From the NCBI RefSeq assembly GCF_048820895.1, contig NZ_JBMERQ010000009.1, positions 54,820 through 118,819 of the forward strand: a DNA stretch of 64,000 nt, in the 5' to 3' direction. This document shows, piece after piece, positions 1 to 7,353 of this stretch. The stretch is from Cribrihabitans_A neustonicus. GTDB taxonomy: Bacteria > Pseudomonadota > Alphaproteobacteria > Rhodobacterales > Rhodobacteraceae. Under the pieces are notes generated by a model. The model had not been told where the DNA came from, ran no database searches, and worked only from the letters and a program-made list of their open reading frames with translations. The translations under genes and the position numbers were made by a program. Each line of letters opens with the position of its first letter. Position 1 is the first letter of the stretch.

Positions 1-225
1 GGGAGCGTGCGGGCGGCTTGACGGAAGGGGGCGGCTGGCCGAACATGGATGGGAGCGGGCGCCTGCCGCGGGCCGAGTCTTCCTTTAGAGACCCCGGCCC
101 CGCGTGACAGGCTCCGCCCGCGCGCGTTACGAGGCAGCGCGCATCTCAGGCAAGCGCCGCGCCCATGAGAGGCGCGCGGTTTTCCTCATTGGGCAGCCAC
201 ACCAGCCGAGGGAGGATCTGAGAAC
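1..225. other. Gene-free left edge
   Basis: I see no supportable gene here. The first seven codons in frame 1 run to a TGA at 19-21 and could be the tail of an upstream plus-strand gene, but nothing identifies it. The rest is GC-rich spacer containing a terminator-like hairpin and the ribosome binding site of the next gene (GGAGG at 211-215). Confidence 0.5.
158..184 (+). terminator. Terminator-like hairpin upstream of the EF-G-like gene
   Basis: CGCGCC (158-163) can pair with GGCGCG (171-176), and a short TTTT follows at 180-183. The stem is only six perfect pairs with a bulge after it, so it is a weak candidate for ending an upstream plus-strand transcript. Confidence 0.3.
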
Positions 226-2133
226 ATGCGCGTCTTTACCATACTGGGACCGTCGCAGTCCGGGAAATCATCACTGGCCAGGGCGCTGGCCGAACTGGAC
301 GGTGCCCCGGGCAAGCGTCAGGAGGTTGCAGGTGTCGCCGCTCTGCAACCTTTTTCATTCATGGGGGAGGACTGGGCCGCAATCGACATCGCAGGCGGAG
401 CCGACAACCTCGCACAGGCGGGCCCGGCGCTGGCGGCCAGTGACGCCGCGGTGCTCTGCGTGCCGGCCGATGCCGGGGCTGCGGTGCTGAGTGCGCCGTA
501 TCTGCGCAAGCTGGAAGAGGCGGGTATCCCCGCCTTCATTTTTATCAACCGCATGGATCAGGCCACGGACCGGGTGGCGGAGATCGTAGCGGCGCTTCAG
601 GCGTTCTGCGGCCACAACATCATCCTGCGCCAGGTGCCGATCCGGGCGGACGGACAGGTGGTCGGCGCGGTCGACCTCATCTCGGAGCGCGCCTGGCAGT
701 ACCAGGAGGGCCAGCCCTCGGCGCTGATCGAGCTGCCGGCGGCGATGCAGGCCCGCGAGCAGGAGGCCCGCACCGAACTGCTGGAAGCGCTGGCGGATTT
801 CGATGACGCTCTCCTGGAAGAGCTGATCGAGGATCAGCAGGTGATGGCGGAGGAAGTCTATGACGTTGCCACCAAAGTCCTGCAGCATAACGACCTGATC
901 CCGGCGCTGATGGGCTCGGCCGAGCACAGGAACGGCATTCTGCGGCTGATGAAGTCGCTGCGCCACGAGGCGCCGGACGTGGGCGCCGCGCTCAAGCGGC
1001 TGTCGCCGGACGGCAGCGTGGTGGCGGTTGGCTGCATGGCGGATCTGGTCAAGCACCTTGGCAAGACGGTGATGGTGCGCGCGCTTGATGGCGGCATGGG
1101 CAACGGGGCGCCTCTTGGCGGTGCGACGCTCGGGGCGCTCACCGGCATCGGCGGCGCGGTCAGCAACGCGATGCTGGCGGGCGACATGGGGCAGGCGGTG
1201 AAATCGGACCACCTGAACCTTGGCTTTGCCTATGGCCGCGACGGCCCCGCCCCGCTGCCGGACTGGGCACAGCCCCGGCCTTCGACCTTCTGCCGGGTAC
1301 TCACTCCGGTGCATGAGCGTGACGATGCCCGGCTCTCGTCGGCATTGGAGCGGCTGGCGGAGATCGACCCGGCGCTGCGGGTGAGCCAGGACGAGGCCTC
1401 GGGCCGCGCGCTCCTGGCCCTGCAAGGCCCGCTGCACCTGCGCCGCATCATGCAGACCCTGAAGGACGAGTTCGGGATTGAGGTGGAAGAGCAGCCGGTG
1501 CCGCCGGCGCTGCGGGAGACCATCACCAAACCGGTGCAGATTCATCACCGCCACCGCAAGCAATCGGGAGGCGCGGGGCAGTTTGCCGATGTGGTGATCG
1601 AGCTTGCGCCGATGCCGCGCGGCAGCGGCTTTGTTTTTGAGGAGACCGTGAAGGGCGGCGCGGTGCCCAAGAACTACATTCCCTCAGTCGAGGCCGGCGC
1701 ACGCGAGGCGCTTGTGCAGGGCCTAAACGGCCATCCGGTGGTTGACGTCAAGGTCACGCTGAAGGATGGCAAGCACCATTCGGTCGACAGTTCCGACTAT
1801 GCCTTCCGCACCGCCGGCAAGAACGCGGTCAGGGAAGCGCTGGCGGAGGCCGGGGTGATCCTGCTGCAACCGATCATGCGGGTGCAAATTCATGTGCCCT
1901 CTGTCTTTACCGGCGGGCTGGTGCCGATGGTTAGCGGCATGAAGGGGCAGATCCTGGGGTTCGAGGCCGAGGACGGCGTTGCGGGCTGGGACGTGTTCGA
2001 GACCCTGCTGCCGATGGCGGCCCAGGACGAGCTGTGCAACACGCTGGCCAGCGCAACCCGCGGCACCGGCTGGTTCAGCACCGACTTCGACCATTACGAG
2101 GAAGCCAGGCGAGCCGATTTCGCGGACGCGTGA
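226..2133 (+). CDS. Elongation factor G-like GTPase paralogue
   Basis: 635 residues with the EF-G domain order: N-terminal G domain, domain II, then the C-terminal domains III-V (the HHRHRKQSGGAGQF stretch near 442 matches the conserved domain IV segment that canonical EF-G has as YRETI...GGSGQF). The P-loop GPSQSGKS is at 8-15, NRMD at 108-111 serves as G4, and GSAEH near 230 as G5. The G3 motif DTPGH is replaced by DIAGG (54-58), so the catalytic histidine is a glycine. Only about 40 residues separate G1 from G3, and no switch I RGITI motif is visible. True EF-G is about 700 residues. Such paralogues exist in many alphaproteobacteria; their role is not settled. It probably binds the ribosome or GTP but may hydrolyse slowly. 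GGAGG lies 10 nt before the ATG. Confidence 0.85.
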   Translation: MRVFTILGPSQSGKSSLARALAELDGAPGKRQEVAGVAALQPFSFMGEDWAAIDIAGGADNLAQAGPALAASDAAVLCVPADAGAAVLSAPYLRKLEEAGIPAFIFINRMDQATDRVAEIVAALQAFCGHNIILRQVPIRADGQVVGAVDLISERAWQYQEGQPSALIELPAAMQAREQEARTELLEALADFDDALLEELIEDQQVMAEEVYDVATKVLQHNDLIPALMGSAEHRNGILRLMKSLRHEAPDVGAALKRLSPDGSVVAVGCMADLVKHLGKTVMVRALDGGMGNGAPLGGATLGALTGIGGAVSNAMLAGDMGQAVKSDHLNLGFAYGRDGPAPLPDWAQPRPSTFCRVLTPVHERDDARLSSALERLAEIDPALRVSQDEASGRALLALQGPLHLRRIMQTLKDEFGIEVEEQPVPPALRETITKPVQIHHRHRKQSGGAGQFADVVIELAPMPRGSGFVFEETVKGGAVPKNYIPSVEAGAREALVQGLNGHPVVDVKVTLKDGKHHSVDSSDYAFRTAGKNAVREALAEAGVILLQPIMRVQIHVPSVFTGGLVPMVSGMKGQILGFEAEDGVAGWDVFETLLPMAAQDELCNTLASATRGTGWFSTDFDHYEEARRADFADA

Positions 2134-2154
2134 AGCCCGCTTGTCCGCAAAGCT

Positions 2155-2185
2155 GGATGCAGGCGGCGCTTCGCCCCTTGCATCC
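2155..2185 (+). terminator. Hairpin after the EF-G-like gene
   Basis: GGATGCA (2155-2161) pairs with TGCATCC (2179-2185), and inside it GGCG (2162-2165) pairs with CGCC (2172-2175). There is no T-tract, so it is either a weak terminator or an mRNA 3' structure between the EF-G-like gene and proX. Confidence 0.35.
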
Positions 2186-2242
2186 GGCGGCAATCCGGCG
2201 TGATCTGCGCCGCAATTCGAACCCGAACTGCGGAGTAAGACT

Positions 2243-2770
2243 ATGGACGCATCCTCGGCCTTTCAGGACAGCCTGCCTGTCACCTCGGACGCGCTGTTGC
2301 GCCAGCTTGACGATTGGGGGCTCGCCTGCACGCTGCACGAGCACGTGCCGCTGCGCACGGTGGAGGATGCCAAATCGGTGGAAGCGCAGTTCCTGTTGCC
2401 GGGGCAGAAGGCCTTGCGCGTCAAGAACCTCTACCTGCGGGACAAGAAGAAGCGGAACTACCTGGTGACACTGCAGCAGGATCGCGAGATAAACCTCAAG
2501 GCGCTGGCGGCAGCGCTGGGCGCGGGCAACCTCTCCTTCGGTTCGGCCGACCGGCTGATGGAGAACCTCGGCATCCGCCCCGGCGCGGTGAGCCCTCTGG
2601 CGATGATCACCGGCGCGGAGAAGGGCGTGGCGTTCTACCTCGACAAGGCGGCGCAGGAAGCAGAGGTGATCTGCATGCACCCGCTGGTGAACGACCGCAC
2701 CGTAGTGATGGCGCGGGAGGACGTAATGGCGTTTTTCGAGAGAACCGGCGTCACGGTGAACTGGATCTAA
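2243..2770 (+). CDS. proX: Prolyl-tRNA editing protein, YbaK/ProX type
   Basis: 175 residues, the usual size of free-standing ProX/PrdX trans-editing enzymes. These hydrolyse alanine (or cysteine) wrongly loaded on tRNA-Pro in the cytoplasm. Family landmarks are present: KNLYLRDKKKRNYLVTL in the first half, then the IRPGAVSPLAMI loop and VCMHP-like VICMHPLVNDRTV strand in the second. The catalytic-site lysine of the family falls in the KNLYLRDKK segment. It follows the EF-G-like gene on the same strand after 109 nt containing a hairpin, so co-transcription is uncertain; the shared theme is translation. Next downstream is the convergent azoR. The identification is firm at family level; which mischarged tRNA it clears is inferred from family knowledge. 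Confidence 0.88.
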   Translation: MDASSAFQDSLPVTSDALLRQLDDWGLACTLHEHVPLRTVEDAKSVEAQFLLPGQKALRVKNLYLRDKKKRNYLVTLQQDREINLKALAAALGAGNLSFGSADRLMENLGIRPGAVSPLAMITGAEKGVAFYLDKAAQEAEVICMHPLVNDRTVVMAREDVMAFFERTGVTVNWI

Positions 2771-2865
2771 GCCGCAGGCAAAGCCGTGCGGCGGCCTTCG
2801 GCCCTGTCCCGCGCTGGGCACCCATATTGCCGGTCTGAGGCGGCCAATCACGAAGCAGGGCCGCA

Positions 2866-2895
2866 GGAAAAAGGGCCGGAGTCACCTCCGGCCCT
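2866..2895 (-). terminator. Rho-independent terminator of azoR
   Basis: AGGGCCGGA (2872-2880) pairs perfectly with TCCGGCCCT (2887-2895) around a 6-nt loop. Read on the minus strand it is followed by a run of T (the AAAAA at 2868-2872 on plus), which is correct for ending azoR. It also separates azoR from the convergent proX. Confidence 0.8.
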
Positions 2896-2917
2896 CGCTT
2901 TCAGCAGGGGTGCCCGG

Positions 2918-3499
2918 TCAGGCAGCCAGCGCCTCGATCTGGCCCTTTGCCTTCTCCAGCGCGCCATCGGCATCCACCGCCATGGCATCTGCCGCGACCA
3001 GCTCCACCTCGGTGATGCCGAGGAAGCTTAGCATGTGGCGCAGGTAGCCGGTGGCAAAGTCGATCTCGGACCCGGCCGGGGTGCCGCCAGAGGCCAGCGC
3101 AATGATCGCGCGCTTGCCTTCAAGGAGCCCAACGGGGCCGTTTTCGGTGTACTTGAAGGTCAGCCCGGCGCGGGCCACCAGATCAATCCAAGCCTTCAGC
3201 GCCGCGGGCACCGAGAAGTTGTAGACCGGGGTTCCGATCACGATGGTATCGGCGCGCTGAAGCTCCTCCACCAGCGAGTCCGACAGCGCCAGATGCGCCT
3301 CCTGTGCCGCGCTGCGCTGATCGGCTGGGGTGAAATTGGCAGCGACCCAATCCTCGGTCAGGAGCGGAAGCGGGCTGGCGAGATCGCGGCGGATGACCTC
3401 CTCAGCGCCCAGCCGCGCGGTGATGCGGGCAGACAGATCGCGGGTGACCGAGCCTTCGCGGCGGGCCGAGGAGTCGATGTGCAGAACGGTGTTGGTCAT
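2918..3499 (-). CDS. azoR: FMN-dependent NADH-azoreductase / quinone reductase
   Basis: 193-residue flavodoxin-fold enzyme of the AzoR family, which uses FMN and NADH to reduce quinones and azo compounds in the cytosol and protects against quinone stress. Visible signatures: IDSSARREGS (8-17) in the phosphate-binding loop, GTPVYNFSVPAALKAWID (89-106) for flavin binding, ASGGTP near 136-141, and YLRHMLSFLGI near the C-terminus. The start ATG at 3499 fits the family N-terminus. It diverges from a LysR gene with 132 nt between, a common arrangement in which the LysR protein controls the reductase. That regulation is inferred. A good terminator follows. Confidence 0.92.
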   Translation of the reverse strand: MTNTVLHIDSSARREGSVTRDLSARITARLGAEEVIRRDLASPLPLLTEDWVAANFTPADQRSAAQEAHLALSDSLVEELQRADTIVIGTPVYNFSVPAALKAWIDLVARAGLTFKYTENGPVGLLEGKRAIIALASGGTPAGSEIDFATGYLRHMLSFLGITEVELVAADAMAVDADGALEKAKGQIEALAA

Positions 3500-3539
3500 G
3501 GTGGTGTTCCCTTGCTCATTGCTGAGGGAGAAATGGGAT

Positions 3540-3559
3540 ATTGCATTTACGAACTCAAT
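3540..3559. promoter_or_regulatory. Candidate LysR box between azoR and lysR
   Basis: ATTG (3540-3543) and CAAT (3556-3559) form an inverted repeat with a 12-nt spacer, within the 132-nt divergent promoter region. Two further interior pairs (T7 and T8 of the site with their partners) also match. LysR regulators bind T-N11-A palindromes of this kind, so it is a plausible but unproven operator. Confidence 0.35.
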
Positions 3560-3631
3560 GCTGCTTTCTTCACATGGGGTGTGCGCCTGCGCGCAGCTGA
3601 TGGGGCGAGGAGCCTAAGATGGAGTGGTCTG

Positions 3632-4510
3632 ATGGATAACTGGGACGAGGTCCGCACTGCCTATCAGGTGGCGCGCATGGGCACGGTCAGCGGCGCCGCG
3701 GAGGTGCTGGGCGTGCATCATGCCACCGTGATCCGCCATATCGACGCGATCGAGGCGCGGCTTGGGGTCAAGCTGTTCCACCGCCACGCCCGCGGCTACA
3801 CGCCGACCGAGGCGGGGCAGGACCTGCTGCGCGTGGCGCAGGCCACCGATGACCAATTCAATCAGCTGGTCGGGCGGCTGAAGGGGCAGGGCGATGATGT
3901 CTCGGGCGAACTGGTGGTAACCTCGCTCGCGTCCTTCGCGCCGATGATGGTGCCGGCGCTGAAGGACTTCCAGGACATGCACCCGGGGCTGATCATCCGC
4001 TACCTGACCGGCGACAGGCTGTTCCGGCTGGAATATGGCGAAGCACATGTGGCGATCCGCGCGGGCTCGGTTCCGGATCAGCTCGACAACGTGGTGCAGC
4101 CCTTCATGAAGCAGCAGATCGGCCTTTATGCCTCTAAGGACTACGTGGAGCGATACGGGCCGCTCAAGGGGCTGGAGGATTTTGCCAACCACCGCTTCGT
4201 CGGCCAGGATGACGAAAACACGAGGGCGCCGTTTTCGCGCTGGCTGAGAGCACATGCTCCGGCCGAGGCGATCGCCTTCCGCTGTACCAACGGCTTCACC
4301 ATGCAGGCCGCGTTGCGCGCCGGTGCAGGTATCGGCTTCATGGCGGCCTGGGAGGCGCGCCAGCAGCCGGATCTGGTAGAGATGATGGCGCCCCTCGAGG
4401 AATGGTCGGGCGCGCTTTGGCTGGTAACCCATGTCGACCTGCACCGCACCACCAAGGTGCAGGCCTTCCTCAGCTTCCTCAAGGAACGGGCCAAGCAGTG
4501 GCAGCTCTGA
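3632..4510 (+). CDS. LysR family transcriptional regulator
   Basis: 292 residues. The N-terminal winged helix-turn-helix spans about residues 4-62 (ARMGTVSGAAEVLGVHHATV, then FHRHARGYTPTEAG), followed by the substrate-binding domain that senses an effector. The open frame extends far upstream, but the ATG at 3632 places the helix-turn-helix at the expected position and the earlier part overlaps azoR antisense. It diverges from azoR, so regulation of the reductase in response to quinones or electrophiles is a reasonable inference. Its stop codon overlaps the start of the downstream EamA transporter, so the two are probably co-transcribed and the transporter may be under the same control. The effector cannot be read from the sequence. 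Confidence 0.9.
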   Translation: MDNWDEVRTAYQVARMGTVSGAAEVLGVHHATVIRHIDAIEARLGVKLFHRHARGYTPTEAGQDLLRVAQATDDQFNQLVGRLKGQGDDVSGELVVTSLASFAPMMVPALKDFQDMHPGLIIRYLTGDRLFRLEYGEAHVAIRAGSVPDQLDNVVQPFMKQQIGLYASKDYVERYGPLKGLEDFANHRFVGQDDENTRAPFSRWLRAHAPAEAIAFRCTNGFTMQAALRAGAGIGFMAAWEARQQPDLVEMMAPLEEWSGALWLVTHVDLHRTTKVQAFLSFLKERAKQWQL

Positions 4511-5409
4511 GCGAAGCGCTGAAGGGGCATCTGGCGATGCTTTTGTTCTCGGCCCTGGTGGCGGGGTCGTTCTCGCTTGGGGTGATGGTGGCAAACGAGA
4601 TCGCACCCGCGGCGCTGAATGCGGCGCGCTTCGGCATTGCCGCTGTTGTGATCGGCATCGCGGCGCTTGCGACCACCGGGCTCAGGCGCAGCCAGTTCCG
4701 GGCGTCCTGGCGTTACGTCCTGCTCGGCGGGCTCTTCGGCGGTTATTTCGTGCTGATGTTCTACGGGCTGAAGACGGCGGCACCGGTAAGCGCGGCAGCG
4801 GTCTTTACCCTGGTGCCGGTGATGAGCGCGCTGTTCGGCTGGCTGCTGCTGAGGCAGGTGACCACGCGCTGGATGGCGCTGGCGCTGGCGATCGGGGCGG
4901 CGGGCGCAGTCTGGGTAATCATGCGCGGCGACCTGCAAGCGCTCGCTGCCTTCGAGATCGGCCAAGGCGAGATCATCTATTTCTGGGGCTGCGTGCTGCA
5001 CGCGATCTACACGCCGATGGTGAGGAAGCTGAACCGGGGCGAGCCTGCGGTGGTCTTCACCTTCGGCACGCTGATTGCCGGGGCGGCACTGCTGCTGACG
5101 CTGGGCTGGCGCGACATAACTGCCACCAACTGGCTGGCGCTGCCGCCGATTGTCTGGCTCGGGCTGTTCTACCTTGCGCTTTTTGCCAGTGCCGCGACCT
5201 TCGTGCTGCTGCAATATGCGGCGATGCGGCTGCCTTCGGCCAAGGTGATGGCCTATACCTACCTTACCCCCAGCTGGGTGATTTTGTGGGAGATCGCCCT
5301 GGGCCGCGCCGCACCGCCGGGACTGGTGCTGGTGGGCGTGGCGATGTCGGCGCTGGCGCTGGTGATGCTTCTTGAAAGCGACGCCAAGCCTGCGCGCGCC
5401 AAGGTCTGA
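4498..5409 (+). CDS. EamA-family DMT transporter
   Basis: About 303 residues of alternating hydrophobic segments, ten predicted membrane spans in two EamA repeats; the second repeat starts near GEIIYFWGCVLHAIYTP. Drug/metabolite transporters of this family export small metabolites, amino acids or drugs across the inner membrane. I chose GTG 4498, which overlaps the lysR stop (4508-4510). ATG 4537 is an alternative that removes 13 residues. The overlap suggests translational coupling with lysR. The substrate is unknown. A second, distinct EamA transporter lies about 0.5 kb downstream, beyond arsR, so this locus holds two paralogous exporters. Confidence 0.85.
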   Translation: MAALSEALKGHLAMLLFSALVAGSFSLGVMVANEIAPAALNAARFGIAAVVIGIAALATTGLRRSQFRASWRYVLLGGLFGGYFVLMFYGLKTAAPVSAAAVFTLVPVMSALFGWLLLRQVTTRWMALALAIGAAGAVWVIMRGDLQALAAFEIGQGEIIYFWGCVLHAIYTPMVRKLNRGEPAVVFTFGTLIAGAALLLTLGWRDITATNWLALPPIVWLGLFYLALFASAATFVLLQYAAMRLPSAKVMAYTYLTPSWVILWEIALGRAAPPGLVLVGVAMSALALVMLLESDAKPARAKV

Positions 5410-5456
5410 GTCTGATAAGGCTGTATCGGGCGGGAAGAATCGGATTTTCCGGCGGC

Positions 5457-5792
5457 TTAGCTTTCGCCGCCCTCGCCCAGCTCGGTTTCGAGGAAACGTT
5501 CGAAGGCTTCCAGGTTCACCGGCTCGAACTGGCCGAAGCCCTGCATCCAAACCGAGACCGCGCGCATCGCGTCGGGTTCCAGCTTGCACCACTTCACCCG
5601 GCCGCGCTTCTCCTGCGCGATCAGCCCGGCGCGGGTGAGGATCGCCAGATGCTTGGAGACCGCGGCCAGCGACATCTCGAAGGGCTCGGCCACGTCGGTC
5701 ACCGCCATGTCATCTTCCAGCAGCATGGTCAGGATCGCCCGGCGGGTCGGATCGGCCAAAGCGGCAAAGACGCTGTCGAGAGGATCGCTCAT
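5457..5792 (-). CDS. ArsR/SmtB-type transcriptional repressor
   Basis: About 111 residues from ATG 5792. Winged helix-turn-helix with ADPTRRAILTMLLEDD, then PFEMSLAAVSKHLAILTRAG as the recognition helix and wing. It lacks the ELCVCD metal-binding motif of true arsenic sensors, and belongs to the PTRRAIL subgroup often tied to small organic signals or to ATPase-homologue genes. An upstream in-frame ATG (5828) would add 12 residues that do not fit the family. It diverges from an EamA transporter gene (start 5878), and the spacer contains an imperfect palindrome that could be its operator. Its most likely target is that transporter; this is inferred from position. Confidence 0.88.
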   Translation of the reverse strand: MSDPLDSVFAALADPTRRAILTMLLEDDMAVTDVAEPFEMSLAAVSKHLAILTRAGLIAQEKRGRVKWCKLEPDAMRAVSVWMQGFGQFEPVNLEAFERFLETELGEGGES

Positions 5793-5820
5793 GCCTTCAC
5801 TCCTAGCCAGCGTCCCGCGG

Positions 5821-5837
5821 TTTGACAATCTGGCAAA
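5821..5837. promoter_or_regulatory. Candidate ArsR operator
   Basis: TTTGACAATCTGGCAAA is a 17-bp imperfect palindrome in which six of eight position pairs match, with TTTG/CAAA ends. It sits in the 85-nt spacer between the divergent arsR and EamA starts, where an ArsR dimer would bind. Confidence 0.35.
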
Positions 5838-5877
5838 TCCGGCAGAGGCTGCGCGTTTTCAGGCAGGGGCGGCTGTC

Positions 5878-6774
5878 ATGGCATTGAAATACTGGCTTGT
5901 GATTTTCATTCTCGGCATCGGCTGGGGCATGTCCTTCATGTTTAACGCCATCCTTCTGCGCGAGCTCGGGCCCCTGTCGGTCTCGATGGGGCGGGTCGGC
6001 TTCGGGGCGCTGGGCTGCTGGATCTACGTGCTGGCGGCGCGGAAGCGCGTGCCGCTGGCGCCGAAGCGCTGGCTGGCGCTGTTCGGCTTCGGCGCGCTGA
6101 CCTATGCCGGGCCCTTTGCCTTCTACGCCATCGGCCAGCAGCATATCGCCAGCGGCGTCGCCGGGATCGTCAATGCCTCCACCCCGGCCTTCGCGGTCGT
6201 CGTGTCGCATTTCTGGCCCAGCAGCGAACGGGCGACGGTACTGAAGACGCTGGGCGTGGTCTGCGGGTTTGCGGGCATCGTGGTGCTGTCGCAGCCGATC
6301 CTGGCAAGCGGCGAGACGTCGGCGGCCTGGGCGGTGCTGATCACCCTGCTGGCGCCGCTCTGCTATGCGATCTCGGTCAACATCGCGCGCAACTTCCGCG
6401 ACATGGAGCCGGTGGCGCTGGTGGCGATTGCCATGACCGGCGCCACGGCGGCGATCGCGCCGCTTGCGCTCTGGAGCGACGGCCTGCCGCATATCACCCG
6501 GGCTGAGACCTGGGCCTCGCTCTTCGTGATCGGCTTCGTGCTGACTTCCGCCGCCTTCATCGCCTTCTACTGGGTGCTGCCCAAGGTGGGGCCGACCAAT
6601 ACCACGCTGCCGACCCTCATTGCGCCGGTCTCGGCGCTGGTTATGGGCACTTGGATCCTGCAGGAGGAGCTGCTGGCCGAACACCTCTGGGGCATGGCGG
6701 CGATCCTCTTCGGGCTGCTGCTGATCGACGGGCGCATCCTGCGCTGGCGCCGGGCCGGAGCGCCTGCGGGTTAA
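5878..6774 (+). CDS. EamA-family DMT transporter
   Basis: 298 residues from ATG 5878, with ten predicted membrane spans in two EamA repeats (first span ALKYWLVIFILGIGWGMSF; the second repeat begins near SAAWAVLITLLAPLCYAISV). The GIGWGMSF segment is typical of the first helix in this family. Probably an inner-membrane exporter of an unidentified metabolite. Longer in-frame starts run antisense into arsR and are less likely. It diverges from arsR over a short spacer with a palindrome, so it is probably ArsR-controlled. A perfect 16-bp palindrome follows the stop codon and may act as a terminator. Confidence 0.87.
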   Translation: MALKYWLVIFILGIGWGMSFMFNAILLRELGPLSVSMGRVGFGALGCWIYVLAARKRVPLAPKRWLALFGFGALTYAGPFAFYAIGQQHIASGVAGIVNASTPAFAVVVSHFWPSSERATVLKTLGVVCGFAGIVVLSQPILASGETSAAWAVLITLLAPLCYAISVNIARNFRDMEPVALVAIAMTGATAAIAPLALWSDGLPHITRAETWASLFVIGFVLTSAAFIAFYWVLPKVGPTNTTLPTLIAPVSALVMGTWILQEELLAEHLWGMAAILFGLLLIDGRILRWRRAGAPAG

Positions 6775-6776
6775 GA

Positions 6777-6792
6777 TCAACCGCGCGGTTGA
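6777..6792 (+). terminator. Perfect 16-bp palindrome after the EamA gene
   Basis: TCAACCGC (6777-6784) is followed directly by its reverse complement GCGGTTGA (6785-6792), 3 nt after the stop codon. As RNA it would fold with a GCGC loop. The downstream sequence is AT-richer (atatgcatttt), which is weakly terminator-like. Confidence 0.4.
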
Positions 6793-6917
6793 ATATGCAT
6801 TTTGGCGGCTTTCCGCGGGGATACGCACCGCGCGGGCAGCGCGATGCCCGTGATGTGATATTTTTATCCATTGTTTTTCAGCGTCTTGCGCGGAGATTTC
6901 AGCGGCAATCCTTGTAA

Positions 6918-6946
6918 TTGACTCTGGCGCCCCGCCGGCTTAGCAC
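6918..6946 (+). promoter_or_regulatory. Possible promoter of the atpIBEXF operon
   Basis: TTGACT (6918-6923) and TAGCAC (6941-6946) are separated by 17 nt, about 30 nt before the atpI start. The -35 is close to consensus and the -10 is poor. The gap 6793-6917 before it is otherwise featureless and AT-richer than its surroundings. Confidence 0.35.
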
Positions 6947-6977
6947 CCTTCCAAGATTTCGCGTGAGGATGGCGCCC

Positions 6978-7313
6978 GTGACAGACGACGACCAAAAGCA
7001 GCGCCTGGCGCAGCTGGAGGAGAGGCTGGCGAAGGCGCGTAAGGCCCAGGAGCCCAAGCCGCGCGCGGATCAGCACTATTCGATGGCGAACCTCGCCTGG
7101 CGGATGGTGATCGAATTGGTGGCCGGTCTCGGGATCGGTTTCGGCATCGGATACGGGCTCGACCTGCTGTTTGGCACGCTGCCCGTCTTCATGGTGCTGT
7201 TTGTATTTCTGGGGCTTGCGGCCGGGGTAAAGACGATGCTCCGCAGCGCGCAGGAGATCCAAGAGAAGAAACTGGCCGAAGAGGCCGACGAGAATGCGCA
7301 GGACCGGGACTGA
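6978..7313 (+). CDS. atpI: ATP synthase protein I
   Basis: About 111 residues, first gene of the F0 operon. AtpI is a small membrane protein thought to help assemble the c-ring; it is not part of the finished enzyme. After a charged N-terminus (DDDQKQRLAQLEERLAKA) there are two membrane hairpin segments: AGLGIGFGIGYGLDLLFG and VFMVLFVFLGLAAGV, then a charged tail. The start is decided by the ribosome binding site: GAGG at 6965-6968 touches the ATG at 6969 but lies 9 nt before GTG 6978, so I prefer GTG. The gene order atpI-B-E-X-F, away from the F1 genes, is the alphaproteobacterial arrangement. Confidence 0.88.
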   Translation: MTDDDQKQRLAQLEERLAKARKAQEPKPRADQHYSMANLAWRMVIELVAGLGIGFGIGYGLDLLFGTLPVFMVLFVFLGLAAGVKTMLRSAQEIQEKKLAEEADENAQDRD

Positions 7314-7353
7314 TCCGGCGGGATCGGCAGACGGTGACAGGAGAAGCGGACAG

